Notes under the pieces: model-generated
What the model saw: only the letters and a program-made list of their open reading frames with translations
What the model was told of the DNA's origin: nothing
Databases searched by the model: none
NCBI GenBank assembly: GCA_900316975.1
Contig: ONFA01000009.1
Coordinates: 1 to 60,271, forward strand
DNA from: an uncultured Prevotellaceae bacterium
GTDB lineage: Bacteria; Bacteroidota; Bacteroidia; Bacteroidales; Bacteroidaceae
Direction of reading: 5' to 3'
DNA: 60,271 bases
Shown here: one piece after another, positions 32,740 to 41,998 of the stretch
Numbering within the stretch: position 1 is the first letter of the stretch
Layout of the letters: each line of letters begins with the position of its first letter
Made by a program: the position numbers and the translations under genes

Positions 32740-34356
32740 ATGAAACTAGTAGAATCTGTAAAGCCTGGAAACCCTAAACGGTTGACATATCTGTCACTGA
32801 TAGCCGTGGTTCTGTTTTTAGGTTGGTTGAGTTATGCTGTAGGCATCAACCACATGCCTGTGAAAGATACAATATGGGCACTGACGCCACCCATCATCGC
32901 CATCTCGTTGGCACTGATTACCAAGGAAGTGTATAGTTCTCTGTTTCTTGGGATGCTGACGGGTGCTCTGCTCAATGCGGACTTCAATCTGGTGGGAGGA
33001 CTCAACAAACTTTTTCCGGATGGTGTCATGACCGTGCTTGCCGACAAGTGGAACGTAGGCATACTCATTTTCCTGGTCATTTTGGGCATGATGGTGCAAC
33101 TGATGAACCGTACGGGCGGTTCGGCGGCTTTCGGCGCATGGGCATCCAACCGCATTAAACACCGTGCAGGGGCGCAGTTGTCAACCATGCTACTGGGTTG
33201 CCTGATTTTCATTGACGATTACTTCAACTGCCTGACCGTAGGTTCTGTCATGCGGCCTGTCACCGACAAGCATAAAATAAGTCGTGCCAAGTTGGCATAC
33301 CTGATTGACTCAACAGCGGCACCCATCTGCATCATAGCCCCTATCTCGTCATGGGCTGCAGCAGTGTCGGGATTCGTCAAAGAGGAAAATGGCATTAGCA
33401 TCTTTGTTCAGTCCATCCCCTTCAACTTTTATGCACTGCTGACCTTGTTGATGATGGTCTTCATCATTATCATGAAGGTGGACTATGGTCCCATGCTGTT
33501 GCATGAGAACAATGCTCGCAAAGGCGACCTTTTTACAACAGGTAAGGGAAAACAGGTCCGTGAAGAGAGCCAACAGGAGGAGAAAGTAGGCAGGGTGTCG
33601 GACTTGGTGGTTCCCGTCGTGTTTCTCGTTGTAGGGTGTGTCATCGGTATGATTTATACTGGTGGCTTCTTCGGAGGCAAGAGTTTCATCGATGCCTTTG
33701 CAGACAGCGATGCCTCTGTGGGTCTGGTGCTTGGCTCTTCCGTGGCACTTATCATTACCATTGCCTACTATCTGCTGCGCCAGTCGCTTTCATTCGCGGA
33801 CTGTATGGAGTGTCTGCCGGAAGGTTTCAAGCAGATGGTTCCCGCCATGCTGATTTTGACTTTTGCATGGACGCTGAAGAGCATGACCGACAACTTGGGC
33901 GCGGCAACCTATGTGGCTGGTCTGGTGGAGAACTCTGCTGGTGAACTCATGGGCTTCCTGCCCGCCATCATCTTTGCCATAGCTGTGGGGCTCGCTTTTG
34001 CCTCGGGCACTTCGTGGGGCACGTTTGGCATTCTCATCCCCATCGTGGTGTCGTGTTTCCATGAGGTTGATCCGCAACTTATGATTATCTCCATCTCAGC
34101 CTGCATGGCAGGTGCGGTGTGTGGTGACCATTGTTCGCCCATCTCTGACACTACCATCATGTCATCTGCAGGAGCACAATGTGAACACCTGAACCACGTC
34201 GCGACCCAATTGCCTTATGCGCTGACGGTAGCCTCTGTGTCATTCTTCACATTCCTCGTAGCGGGTTTCACCAAAAGTGCATGGATATCTCTCGTGTTTG
34301 GTATTGTGGTGTTGTTTTTGTTCCTTCTATTCATCCGTCACCGGACTAAGAAATGA
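32740..34356 (+). CDS. NhaC-family Na+/H+ antiporter
   Basis: A 538-residue membrane protein with about 12 helices. Family features include LGCLIFIDDYFNCLTVGSVM and LAFASGTSWGTFGILIPIV. CGDHCSPISDTTIMSSAGA is the polar ion-site motif of the family. It exchanges sodium (or an amino acid in related proteins) for protons. It lies 37 bp behind the barrel protein gene and may share its transcript. Confidence 0.87.
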   Translation: MKLVESVKPGNPKRLTYLSLIAVVLFLGWLSYAVGINHMPVKDTIWALTPPIIAISLALITKEVYSSLFLGMLTGALLNADFNLVGGLNKLFPDGVMTVLADKWNVGILIFLVILGMMVQLMNRTGGSAAFGAWASNRIKHRAGAQLSTMLLGCLIFIDDYFNCLTVGSVMRPVTDKHKISRAKLAYLIDSTAAPICIIAPISSWAAAVSGFVKEENGISIFVQSIPFNFYALLTLLMMVFIIIMKVDYGPMLLHENNARKGDLFTTGKGKQVREESQQEEKVGRVSDLVVPVVFLVVGCVIGMIYTGGFFGGKSFIDAFADSDASVGLVLGSSVALIITIAYYLLRQSLSFADCMECLPEGFKQMVPAMLILTFAWTLKSMTDNLGAATYVAGLVENSAGELMGFLPAIIFAIAVGLAFASGTSWGTFGILIPIVVSCFHEVDPQLMIISISACMAGAVCGDHCSPISDTTIMSSAGAQCEHLNHVATQLPYALTVASVSFFTFLVAGFTKSAWISLVFGIVVLFLFLLFIRHRTKK

Positions 34357-34411
34357 AAAAAGGCTGTATAGTATAGAAATGTGTCAGCCTATCTTTGTAT
34401 GAAATAGATGG

Positions 34412-35155
34412 TTATGAGCGATACTTCTCCTCTAACCCTCCGTTGATGATGTCGAAGACTTCCTGCATGACGACCTTGGTTTGCTTGCCTTGACGTTCTT
34501 CGGCTGTGATGGGTTTGTGAATGGTCAAGGTGACGGTACCCCGATGCACAGACTTATGGTTGCGACTGAACACATCGAAGGAACCATTGATGGTCAGTGG
34601 AACGATGGGAAGCCCGATTTCGTTGGCTAACATGAAGGAGCCGCGTTTGAAAGGCCCCATCTTTCCTGTTCGGGTACGGGTTCCTTCGGGGAAGATAATC
34701 ATGGACATACCGCCTTGCAGAGTTTCACGCGCTTGCTGCACGGCCTTGGCTATGCCGGAAATGCCGTCTGGCAAGTAGATGTGTTTGGATTTGACACAGG
34801 CATATCCGACGAATGGAATCTTTTTCAAGTATTCTTTCATCATCCACTTGAAGTTGTGCCCCAGATAGCCATAGGCGAGGAAGATGTCGTAGTAGCCTTG
34901 GTGGTTGGCGAGGAAGACATAACTGTCTTCTTTCTTGATGTTCTCACGCCCTTCTACTTTCACTTTAAGCAGGAACAGCCAGAAAGCGCACTTCGACCAG
35001 AATTTTGGTAGATAATATGCCACCACGTCGGTGTCCCCAAGGAAACCAGCAATGATCACACAACTCGCCACAAAGATGGTGATGACCACGAAGATGGGGA
35101 GGGCGATGGTGAAGGAGTAAATTTTGTAGAGAATGTTGAGTATGGTTTTCATCAT
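34412..35155 (-). CDS. plsC: 1-acyl-sn-glycerol-3-phosphate acyltransferase (PlsC-like)
   Basis: A 247-residue membrane-bound acyltransferase. The N-terminal membrane helix is FVVITIFVASCVIIAGFLG. The catalytic motif NHQGYYD (H-x4-D) and the substrate motif FPEGTRTRTGKMGPFKRGSF follow, then GLPIVPLTI. It acylates lysophosphatidic acid to phosphatidic acid at the membrane. A -7 element TACCTTTG lies on the minus strand at 35170-35177, so the transcript begins only a few bases before the ATG. Confidence 0.88.
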   Translation of the reverse strand: MMKTILNILYKIYSFTIALPIFVVITIFVASCVIIAGFLGDTDVVAYYLPKFWSKCAFWLFLLKVKVEGRENIKKEDSYVFLANHQGYYDIFLAYGYLGHNFKWMMKEYLKKIPFVGYACVKSKHIYLPDGISGIAKAVQQARETLQGGMSMIIFPEGTRTRTGKMGPFKRGSFMLANEIGLPIVPLTINGSFDVFSRNHKSVHRGTVTLTIHKPITAEERQGKQTKVVMQEVFDIINGGLEEKYRS

Positions 35156-35169
35156 GCTATATTTTTGTG

Positions 35170-35177
35170 CAAAGGTA
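35170..35177 (-). promoter_or_regulatory. -7 element for plsC
   Basis: TACCTTTG on the minus strand followed by CACAAAAATATAGC. It lies directly beside a heptad array. Confidence 0.65.
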
Positions 35178-35186
35178 AGGAAAATA

Positions 35187-35381
35187 AGTGAAAAGTGAAG
35201 AGTGAAGAGTGAAAAATCTAAGTTACTTTTAGGAGTTAAAGAAGTTAGAGGGAGTTAAAGGAGTTAGAGCCGAATGTTATGCTGCTGGCAGAGTGTCGGC
35301 CTTTAACTCCTAAGCGGAGCGATAACTTCTCTAACTCCTTTAACTCCTTTTTTAGATTTTTCACTCCTCACTTTTCACTCC
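35187..35381. repeat. Large inverted repeat of AGTGAAA and GGAGTTA units
   Basis: The left arm (35187-35269) contains AGTGAAAAGTGAAGAGTGAA, then AATCTAAG and GGAGTTAAAGNAGTTAGAG units. The right arm (35301-35381) is its approximate reverse complement and runs into the end of the metallophosphoesterase gene, giving it its TGA. The left arm abuts the plsC promoter. Confidence 0.85.
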
Positions 35382-36576
35382 TTCTGAGCGTAATCACATT
35401 GACTTCGGGCCATGCACCAAAGCGGAAGGGGAACAGTACGGCTCCGATGCCGTCGCTCACATTGAGTATCTGGTTGCCTTCTGTGTAGGCTCCCGACCAT
35501 TCTTTATATCGGAAAGCAACGGGTGACCAGCCAAATACTTTGAATTGCCCTGCATGGGTGTGGCCGGAAAGGGTGAGTTGGATGGCGGTTTGTGGAATGA
35601 TGTTGCGTCGCCAATGGGTAGGGTCGTGGCTCATGAGCACGGTGAAGCAACTGCGTTTGAGTCCCTTCATGGTCTTGGGCAGATCACCTAAGGATGGCCA
35701 AGGGGGAAGCCCGTCGTTCTCCACGCCTGCGATGACCAGCGAGTCTTTACCTCGACGGAGAATGCGGTGGTCGTTAAGCAGGAGCGTCCAACCATAACTG
35801 CTGATGCGTTGTTGTAATTCTTTCACGTCTGCCTCACGGTCTTTCTCATTGGGGTAGTTGAGATACATGCTGTAGTCGTGGTTGCCCATCACTGCATAGA
35901 CACCATCGGGGGCATGGAGTTTGTTGAGGTCGCGGCGGAACCCGTCGAGTTCTGTACTCTGATGGTTGACAAGGTCACCGGTAAAGAGGATGGCGTCGCA
36001 CTTCTGAGCGTTGATGAGGTCAACGATGGTACGAGCGTCGCTTTCATGTCCATCGCGAAGGGTGCCGATGTGGAGGTCGGAGAAGTGAGCGATGCGATAA
36101 CCGTCAAACTGTTTGGGCAGGTCGGGGAAGTAGAAAGTCTGTTGGTGTACGACGTAGTGGCTTCGCCCAACGAAATAGCCGAAACTGAGCAGGGCAATGG
36201 AAAAGAGGGCAAGTGCCATGCCCATGATGCGGAAGATGCGGACGAAGAGGCAGTCGTAGCCTTCTCGGGTCTTGGCACCCCCTGTGACGAGTCCGTTGAT
36301 CAAGTGCCCGATGCCGTCCAAGACCATAAAAAGGGTTTTGGGTGCACAGAAGAGGAGAAATAGGTACATGAAAATGCTTGCCCACACTTGATGCTCGGGA
36401 AGCATATCATTGGTGTAGATGATGATGGCGCAAGCAATGGTAAGGATAAAAGAGGGAAGGAACCATAGCAGACGTAACCATCGTTGCTTTGTCCAATGGC
36501 GGATGTACATCCAGTAGATGTAGGCATCGGGCAAAGCGAGCAGGAGAATGATGAGTGGAAGTATTTTTAGTAGCAT
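35368..36576 (-). CDS. Membrane-anchored metallophosphoesterase
   Basis: A 402-residue protein. Four hydrophobic helices fill the first 130 or so residues. A calcineurin-like phosphoesterase domain follows: HFSDLHIGTLRDGH, FTGDLVNHQ, MGNHDYS, LMSHDPTHW and LSGHTHAGQ. All metal-binding motifs are present. The domain probably faces the periplasm and may act on lipid or sugar phosphates, as proposed for YkuE-like enzymes. The last residues (SEK) and the stop are encoded by an AGTGAAA heptad array. Confidence 0.87.
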   Translation of the reverse strand: MLLKILPLIILLLALPDAYIYWMYIRHWTKQRWLRLLWFLPSFILTIACAIIIYTNDMLPEHQVWASIFMYLFLLFCAPKTLFMVLDGIGHLINGLVTGGAKTREGYDCLFVRIFRIMGMALALFSIALLSFGYFVGRSHYVVHQQTFYFPDLPKQFDGYRIAHFSDLHIGTLRDGHESDARTIVDLINAQKCDAILFTGDLVNHQSTELDGFRRDLNKLHAPDGVYAVMGNHDYSMYLNYPNEKDREADVKELQQRISSYGWTLLLNDHRILRRGKDSLVIAGVENDGLPPWPSLGDLPKTMKGLKRSCFTVLMSHDPTHWRRNIIPQTAIQLTLSGHTHAGQFKVFGWSPVAFRYKEWSGAYTEGNQILNVSDGIGAVLFPFRFGAWPEVNVITLRRSEK

Positions 36577-36592
36577 CTGAATGTGTCAAATG

Positions 36593-37438
36593 TTAGATGT
36601 CAATGGTGGATATATATTTATGGATTTCTTCGGGGGGCAGTTGGCGTCGGCGAGCATAGTCAGCGAGTTGATCGGAATCAATTTTGCCGACTGCGAAGTA
36701 GTGTGCCTGCGGAAGGCTGATCATCAAGCCACTGACGGAGGCATGAGGCTGCATCATGGCGGAGGTGGTGAGGGTCACGCCAATGCTTTTGAACCCGATC
36801 AGTTTGTCCAGCAAGAAGTTGATGGAGATGTCGGGCAGACAAGGGTAACCTACTGCTGGACGGATGCCTTGAAACTTCTCTTGATGCAGTTCTGCCATCG
36901 TGAGTTGTTCGTTAGGGGCATATCCCCATAAGGTCTTTCTGACTTCTTCGTGCAATCGTTCGGCACCAGCCTCTGCCAGTCTGTCTGCAAGGGTCTGCAA
37001 GAGCATCTGGCTGTAATCATCATCGGGGAATGTCTTGTGTACATCAATGCTGGTGGAAGTGGCAAAGATGCCAATCTTGTCTTGTCGCATGGCAGAGTGG
37101 GGACGTATAAAGTCGCTCAAGCAATGGCACATGCCGTCTTTCCCTGGCACTTGCTGCCGAAGCATTGGCAATCGAATGGGTTCTCCACATGGATGGCTCT
37201 GCCCACATTCGCAAGGACGCATGGGTTGCACCACGATGTCATCACCCTCGCTCCATGCAGGCATCAGTTCCACGACCGTCTTGACCTTGACGTAGGGCTG
37301 GAGGCGTTGCAACATTTTCTGTGCTTCATCGAAGAGGTGTTTACTTTCTTCTGACTGCTGCGGCAGTGACCACGCATGAAAGAAGTACACCCAATTGATG
37401 TAGTCTTTTAGATCGCTGATGCGGTAGTTTTTCCTCAT
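36593..37438 (-). CDS. Free-standing methionine synthase (MetH) reactivation domain protein
   Basis: A 281-residue protein. The C-terminal 190 residues match the SAM-binding reactivation domain of cobalamin-dependent methionine synthase: QTLADRLAEAGAERLHEEVR, WGYAPNEQ, GIRPAVGYP, the AM(x)P motif in AMMQPHASVSG, and YFAVGKI. In E. coli this is the last module of MetH; here it is encoded alone. It should bind SAM and help reduce and re-methylate inactive cob(II)alamin. The rest of a MetH is not in this window. Its start overlaps the dihydroorotase stop (ATGA). Confidence 0.85.
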   Translation of the reverse strand: MRKNYRISDLKDYINWVYFFHAWSLPQQSEESKHLFDEAQKMLQRLQPYVKVKTVVELMPAWSEGDDIVVQPMRPCECGQSHPCGEPIRLPMLRQQVPGKDGMCHCLSDFIRPHSAMRQDKIGIFATSTSIDVHKTFPDDDYSQMLLQTLADRLAEAGAERLHEEVRKTLWGYAPNEQLTMAELHQEKFQGIRPAVGYPCLPDISINFLLDKLIGFKSIGVTLTTSAMMQPHASVSGLMISLPQAHYFAVGKIDSDQLADYARRRQLPPEEIHKYISTIDI

Positions 37439-38778
37439 GATACATTAAACCTCAGTTCCTTTCCCCGGATACCATCGACCACAATGCCGTCAAGGTAGGC
37501 CGTCTTGCCATTGACGAGGGTGCGGCGTACGCGCCATTTGAACACTCTTTCGTCCATGGGCGTCCAACCACATTTTGTGTAGTAGCGTCCTTCCTTCACC
37601 TGCCAGTTGGCATTAGGGTCAACAAGAGTGAGGTCTGCATAATAGCCAGGACGGATGAATCCGCGCTTTTCAATATGGAAGAGTTTGGCGGGGTTGTGTG
37701 ACATGAGGTCTGGGATGCGTTCAATGGGTAGTACCCCATTGTCGCTCATTTCCAGCATGGAAACGAGTGAAAATTGTATCATAGGCATGCCCGATGCGGC
37801 TTTTAGAGCCCCGCCAATCTTTTCATTCTCCAGATGGGGTGCATGGTCTGTTGCCACCACGTCAATGAGCCCGTTGGTGAGTGCTTCGCGGAGAGCCGCA
37901 CGGTCTTCTGGAGTTTTTACGGAGGGGTTGCACTTGATGTGTGTGCCCAAAGTGTCATAGTCTTCGGTGCTGAACATCAGGTGAGCAATGACAGCCTCAG
38001 CGGTTATCTTCTTTTCCTCGATGGGCTTGCGCTCAAGCAGTTCCAGTTCTTTGGCTGTTGACAGGTGGGCGATGTGAAGTCGCGCCCCAGTTTCTTTTGC
38101 CAGTTGCACGGCCAGAGCGGAAGATGCATAGCAGGCTTCCACGCTACGAATGCGAGAGTGGTAACGTACGGGGAAGTCGTTTTGGCCTTTGTACCTCTTT
38201 TTGAATGCTCGAATGTTGGCTTCGATGATACTTGTGTCTTCGCAGTGTGCCATCAGCAGCAAGGGTGATGTGGCGAAAATACGGTACAGGGACTCTTTGC
38301 GGTCAACTAGCATATTGCCGGTACTGCTACCCATGAAGACCTTGACACCTGGTACTCGTTGATTGTTGAGCCGTGGCAGGGTTTCGACATTGTCGTTTGT
38401 TGCTCCAAAATAGAAAGAGTAGTTGACACGACTGTTCTTTGCTGCTATTTGAAATTTCTCTTCTAGCAAGTCGAGCGTTGTAGTCGGTGGGTTGGTGTTG
38501 GGCATTTCCATATAGGATGTCACCCCGCCAGCGGCAGCTGTACGGCTTTCGCTGGCAATGTCAGCCTTGTGGGTTAAGCCTGGTTCGCGGAAATGTACAT
38601 GGTCGTCAATGATGCCGGGAAAGAGGTAGAGTCCCGTCGCGTCAATTTCCATGTCATAGGATTGTGTCGAATCATCGCCTTCCAGCACTTGCTGAATCAT
38701 CTCGTCCTCAATCACTACAGAACCGATGAACTTACGCCCTTCGTTCACGATTGTCGCATTTCTGATGATAGTCTTCAT
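37435..38778 (-). CDS. pyrC: Dihydroorotase
   Basis: A 447-residue amidohydrolase with the metal motif DDHVHFREPG near residue 60, LMAHCEDTSII, LHIAHLSTAKE and VVATDHAPH. It cyclises carbamoyl-aspartate to dihydroorotate in pyrimidine synthesis. The length and motifs are those of type I dihydroorotases. It is coupled by 4-bp overlaps to the glycosyltransferase upstream and the MetH-type gene downstream. Confidence 0.9.
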   Translation of the reverse strand: MKTIIRNATIVNEGRKFIGSVVIEDEMIQQVLEGDDSTQSYDMEIDATGLYLFPGIIDDHVHFREPGLTHKADIASESRTAAAGGVTSYMEMPNTNPPTTTLDLLEEKFQIAAKNSRVNYSFYFGATNDNVETLPRLNNQRVPGVKVFMGSSTGNMLVDRKESLYRIFATSPLLLMAHCEDTSIIEANIRAFKKRYKGQNDFPVRYHSRIRSVEACYASSALAVQLAKETGARLHIAHLSTAKELELLERKPIEEKKITAEAVIAHLMFSTEDYDTLGTHIKCNPSVKTPEDRAALREALTNGLIDVVATDHAPHLENEKIGGALKAASGMPMIQFSLVSMLEMSDNGVLPIERIPDLMSHNPAKLFHIEKRGFIRPGYYADLTLVDPNANWQVKEGRYYTKCGWTPMDERVFKWRVRRTLVNGKTAYLDGIVVDGIRGKELRFNVS

Positions 38779-39590
38779 AGATTGTTTTTTCGGTTAGTGC
38801 TGTTCTCTGATTGTTCTCCAGTAATGGCCTGTGCCGTTTTGTTATCTACGGGCTTGGGGTACTTTCTGAACCATCCGTCCCATCTTAATCTCATGACCCC
38901 GAAAAAGGCTTCACCAAAGATGCCGCTGTTCATTTTCGACACACCTTCAACACGGTTGACGAAGATGACAGGCACTTCCTTGATTTTGAAGCCGCATTTA
39001 TAGGTGGTGAACTTCATCTCAATTTGAAAGGCATAGCCTTTGAAACGGATGGCATCAAGATCTATCGTTTCCAGCACACGACGGCGATAGCACTTGAAAC
39101 CTGCTGTTGTGTCGTGTACCTTGAAGCCTGTGATGAATCGTACATATTTAGAGGCAAAATACGACATCAAAACTCTGCCCATTGGCCAGTTGACCACATT
39201 GACGCCTGAGATGTAACGGCTGCCAATGGCGAGGTCGTACCCTTCGTCGGCACAGGCGGAGTATAATCGTGGTAAGTCGCTTGGTGCATGGGAAAAGTCT
39301 GCATCCATCTCAAATATGTAGTCGTATCCTTGTGCTAATCCCCATTTGAATCCAGCAATGTAGGCTGTGCCCAAACCGAGTTTGCCCGTGCGCTCTATTA
39401 AGAATAGCCGATCGGTAAACTCTTGCTGCATCAGCCCCTTCACAATGGCTGCGGTCCCGTCAGGAGAGCCATCATCAATCACGAGAATATGGAAGCACTT
39501 TTCTAAAGCAAACACTGCACGGATAATCTTCTCTATATTCTCTTTTTCGTTATAGGTTGGTATAATAACTATGCTGTCGCTTTCGTTCAT
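38775..39590 (-). CDS. Polyprenol-phosphate mannosyltransferase-like GT2 (DPM1 type)
   Basis: A 271-residue GT2 enzyme. It starts SIVIIPTYNEKENIEKIIRA, with the metal motif MDADFSH, then GSRYISGVNVVNWPMGR and a C-terminal GIFGEAFFGVMRLRW. It resembles dolichol-phosphate mannosyltransferases without the C-terminal membrane domain, and would load a sugar onto a polyprenol carrier for export. The start at 39590 was chosen because a minus-strand -7 element TAACTTTG at 39618-39625 puts transcription start near 39611, downstream of an earlier in-frame ATG (39647). Confidence 0.87.
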   Translation of the reverse strand: MNESDSIVIIPTYNEKENIEKIIRAVFALEKCFHILVIDDGSPDGTAAIVKGLMQQEFTDRLFLIERTGKLGLGTAYIAGFKWGLAQGYDYIFEMDADFSHAPSDLPRLYSACADEGYDLAIGSRYISGVNVVNWPMGRVLMSYFASKYVRFITGFKVHDTTAGFKCYRRRVLETIDLDAIRFKGYAFQIEMKFTTYKCGFKIKEVPVIFVNRVEGVSKMNSGIFGEAFFGVMRLRWDGWFRKYPKPVDNKTAQAITGEQSENSTNRKNNL

Positions 39591-39617
39591 GTACGATACT
39601 AATTGGTCTTTACGTTG

Positions 39618-39625
39618 CAAAGTTA
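39618..39625 (-). promoter_or_regulatory. -7 element for the GT2/dihydroorotase/MetH-domain operon
   Basis: TAACTTTG on the minus strand. It fixes the first gene's start at 39590. Confidence 0.65.
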
Positions 39626-39783
39626 GCACAAACCATTCATTCATCAAAATAAAAGCACTTATTTTTTGTTAAAGCGGCAACTTTTTGTCTTTTAAGGTAA
39701 AGTGGGCGGTTAAACATTGTTAAATGCGAGAAATGAAGAAGAAATGCGGTGTATTGAAAGGCTCTTATTTGTCTGATTTTACT

Positions 39784-39791
39784 TAACTTTG
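39784..39791 (+). promoter_or_regulatory. -7 element for ino1
   Basis: TAACTTTG followed by TAGCCG, giving a leader of about 115 nt. It is divergent from the operon on the left. Confidence 0.55.
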
Positions 39792-39913
39792 TAGCCGATA
39801 TGTTTTTCTGAAAAAGAAGCGTCAATGGCAATACGAAATCCGTAGAGTTTTTGTTTTGTAGTATGGATGTATTTGCTAGAAATAGCATGGTAAGTAAAAT
39901 CAAGAAGATAAAA

Positions 39914-41242
39914 ATGGAAAATCAAAATGTAAAGCCTGCTGAAGGTAAATTGGGCATCATGGTCGTGGGCCTTGGTGCCGTTTCTTCCACCTTCATGACA
40001 GGCGTGTTGATGGCTCGCAAGGGACTTGCCAAGCCTGTGGGGTCAATGACTCAGTATGACAAAATCCGCGTCGGTCGTGGTGCCGACAAGAAGTATCTCT
40101 CTTATGGCGAAATTGTGCCGATGGCAAAACTGGATGACATCGTGTTCGGTGCATGGGATGTGTATCCCGCCAACGCTTTCCAGAGTGCCATGTATGCAGA
40201 GGTGCTGCAAGAGAAAGACATCCTGCCTGTGAAGGATGAGTTGGAAAAGATTGTTCCGATGAAGGCTGCTTTCGACAAGAACTTTGCCAAGCGGCTGACG
40301 GGCGACAACGTGAAGGATTGCAAGACGCGTTGGGACATGGTGGAGCAGATTCGTCAGGACATCCGCCAGTTCAAGGCCGACCACAACTGCGCCCGCATCG
40401 TAGTGGCTTGGGCGGCTTCCACCGAGATTTATGTGGAGCCAAACATGCAGGTGCACGACACGCTGGCTCATCTGGAGGCAGCCATGAAGGCCGACGACCG
40501 CCAGAACATCGCCCCCTCCATGTGCTACGCTTATGCAGCGTTGGCTGAAGGTGCACCGTTCATCATGGGTGCGCCCAACACCACCGTCGATATTCCTGCC
40601 ATGTGGGAAATGTCGGAGAAACTCGGCCTGCCCATCGCCGGCAAAGATTTCAAGACGGGACAGACACTGGTGAAGTCAGGCTTTGCCCCCATCATCGGCA
40701 CTCGCTGTCTGGGCCTCAGCGGTTGGTTCTCGACCAACATCCTCGGCAACCGCGACGGACTTGTGCTCGACGAGCCTGCCAACTTCCGCACGAAGGAGGT
40801 CAGCAAACTTTCCACACTCGAAACCATCCTCAAGCCCGATGCACAGCCCGACCTCTACGGCCACGGCAACGACACCGACGACCAGTACTACCACAAGGTG
40901 CGCATCAACTACTATCCTCCGCGCAACGACAACAAGGAGGGTTGGGACAACATCGACATCTTCGGCTGGATGAACTATCCCATGCAGATTAAGATTAACT
41001 TCCTCTGCCGCGACTCCATCCTTGCCGCACCGCTGTTGCTCGACCTTTGCCTGCTCAGCGACCTCGCTGCCCGTGCCGGCCGCAGTGGCATCCAACGTTT
41101 CCTCTCTTTCTTCCTCAAGGCTCCTATGCACGACTACACGAAGGGTGAGGAGCCTGTCAACCACCTCTTCCAGCAATACACCATGCTGAAGAACGCTATC
41201 CGCGAAATGGGCGGCTACGAGGCTGACGAGGAGATTGATTAA
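39914..41242 (+). CDS. ino1: Inositol-3-phosphate synthase
   Basis: A 442-residue enzyme of the archaeal/bacterial Ino1 type. The NAD-binding start is KLGIMVVGLGAVSSTFMTGV. Conserved segments are NTTVDIP, AGKDFKTGQTLVKSGFAP, GLSGWFSTNILGNRDG and a catalytic region with KVRINYYPP. It converts glucose-6-phosphate to inositol-3-phosphate. Bacteroidetes with this gene make inositol lipids, including inositol sphingolipids, but no such lipid genes are adjacent. The ATG at 39914 follows AAGATAAA; upstream in-frame ATGs would add a non-conserved stretch. A terminator follows. Confidence 0.9.
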   Translation: MENQNVKPAEGKLGIMVVGLGAVSSTFMTGVLMARKGLAKPVGSMTQYDKIRVGRGADKKYLSYGEIVPMAKLDDIVFGAWDVYPANAFQSAMYAEVLQEKDILPVKDELEKIVPMKAAFDKNFAKRLTGDNVKDCKTRWDMVEQIRQDIRQFKADHNCARIVVAWAASTEIYVEPNMQVHDTLAHLEAAMKADDRQNIAPSMCYAYAALAEGAPFIMGAPNTTVDIPAMWEMSEKLGLPIAGKDFKTGQTLVKSGFAPIIGTRCLGLSGWFSTNILGNRDGLVLDEPANFRTKEVSKLSTLETILKPDAQPDLYGHGNDTDDQYYHKVRINYYPPRNDNKEGWDNIDIFGWMNYPMQIKINFLCRDSILAAPLLLDLCLLSDLAARAGRSGIQRFLSFFLKAPMHDYTKGEEPVNHLFQQYTMLKNAIREMGGYEADEEID

Positions 41243-41288
41243 CCAGCCCACGCGCTGGGCGATTCTCTTCGGAAAGCAAATATAAAAC

Positions 41289-41322
41289 AAGAGAGGGACG
41301 CGAGTAATCGTGTCCCTCTCTT
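41289..41322. terminator. Terminator between ino1 and the lipoprotein gene
   Basis: AAGAGAGGGAC pairs with GTCCCTCTCTT. It serves the two convergent genes. Confidence 0.8.
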
Positions 41323-41361
41323 CGACTTTGCGCAAATTCATGCTACTGCGTGGCTACTTTT

Positions 41362-41931
41362 CTATTTGACGATGTCTGATCTTTGCCATTCTAGATACTC
41401 TTCTGTTGTAAGGAAAACCGTGTAGGTAAAGCTTTTGTTGACAGCCACAAAGGTGCCGCCATCCACCCAATCGTAGTGGATTCCCACAGGTCCGCCTACC
41501 CACTTTCCTTCCGGGTATGAGTAATTGAATTTTTTGTCCGTGAATTCGTGAATCCACAGGTTGGATGATGCCCCTTCTTCCCAGAGAGAAAAACTGGTAG
41601 GGGTGGATCTCCCACCAAAGCCGAGGGAATAGTGCGCTTGGTCGTAAACAACATATTGCCCTTGAAACTGGGCATACTTTCCCTGGGCATGGGGCTTTAC
41701 ATGAAAAGAACGGAGCAATTGGCCGTCGGCAGTGAATTCCCAATAGTAGCCGTCAACAGGATTGTCCTTGTCAAAAAAGGTTGTACTCTTCCACAGGCCT
41801 ATGATCATGTTCTTGGTTTCTTCCTGTGTGGTTGGTGCATTGCCAGGGTCGTCATCGCTGCATGAGGCGGTGAATGTGGCGGTCGCTATCATGCAGAGTG
41901 CCGCCAGAAGTGTTGAATAGAGTGATTTCAT
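41362..41931 (-). CDS. Lipocalin-like lipoprotein
   Basis: A 189-residue lipoprotein with lipobox TASC (Cys24) followed by SDDDPGN, the acidic stretch common in surface-exposed Bacteroidetes lipoproteins. The mature part (MIIGLWKSTTFF ... YYWEFTADGQLLRSF) has the look of lipocalin-like domains. Ligand and role are unknown. It lies 67 bp upstream of mfd on the same strand side but with its own leader. Confidence 0.7.
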   Translation of the reverse strand: MKSLYSTLLAALCMIATATFTASCSDDDPGNAPTTQEETKNMIIGLWKSTTFFDKDNPVDGYYWEFTADGQLLRSFHVKPHAQGKYAQFQGQYVVYDQAHYSLGFGGRSTPTSFSLWEEGASSNLWIHEFTDKKFNYSYPEGKWVGGPVGIHYDWVDGGTFVAVNKSFTYTVFLTTEEYLEWQRSDIVK

Positions 41932-41998
41932 TGTTTTACATTTAAATTGTTTTACATTTAATATATATAACTAACTTTCAGTTTCATGATTTGTTGGT

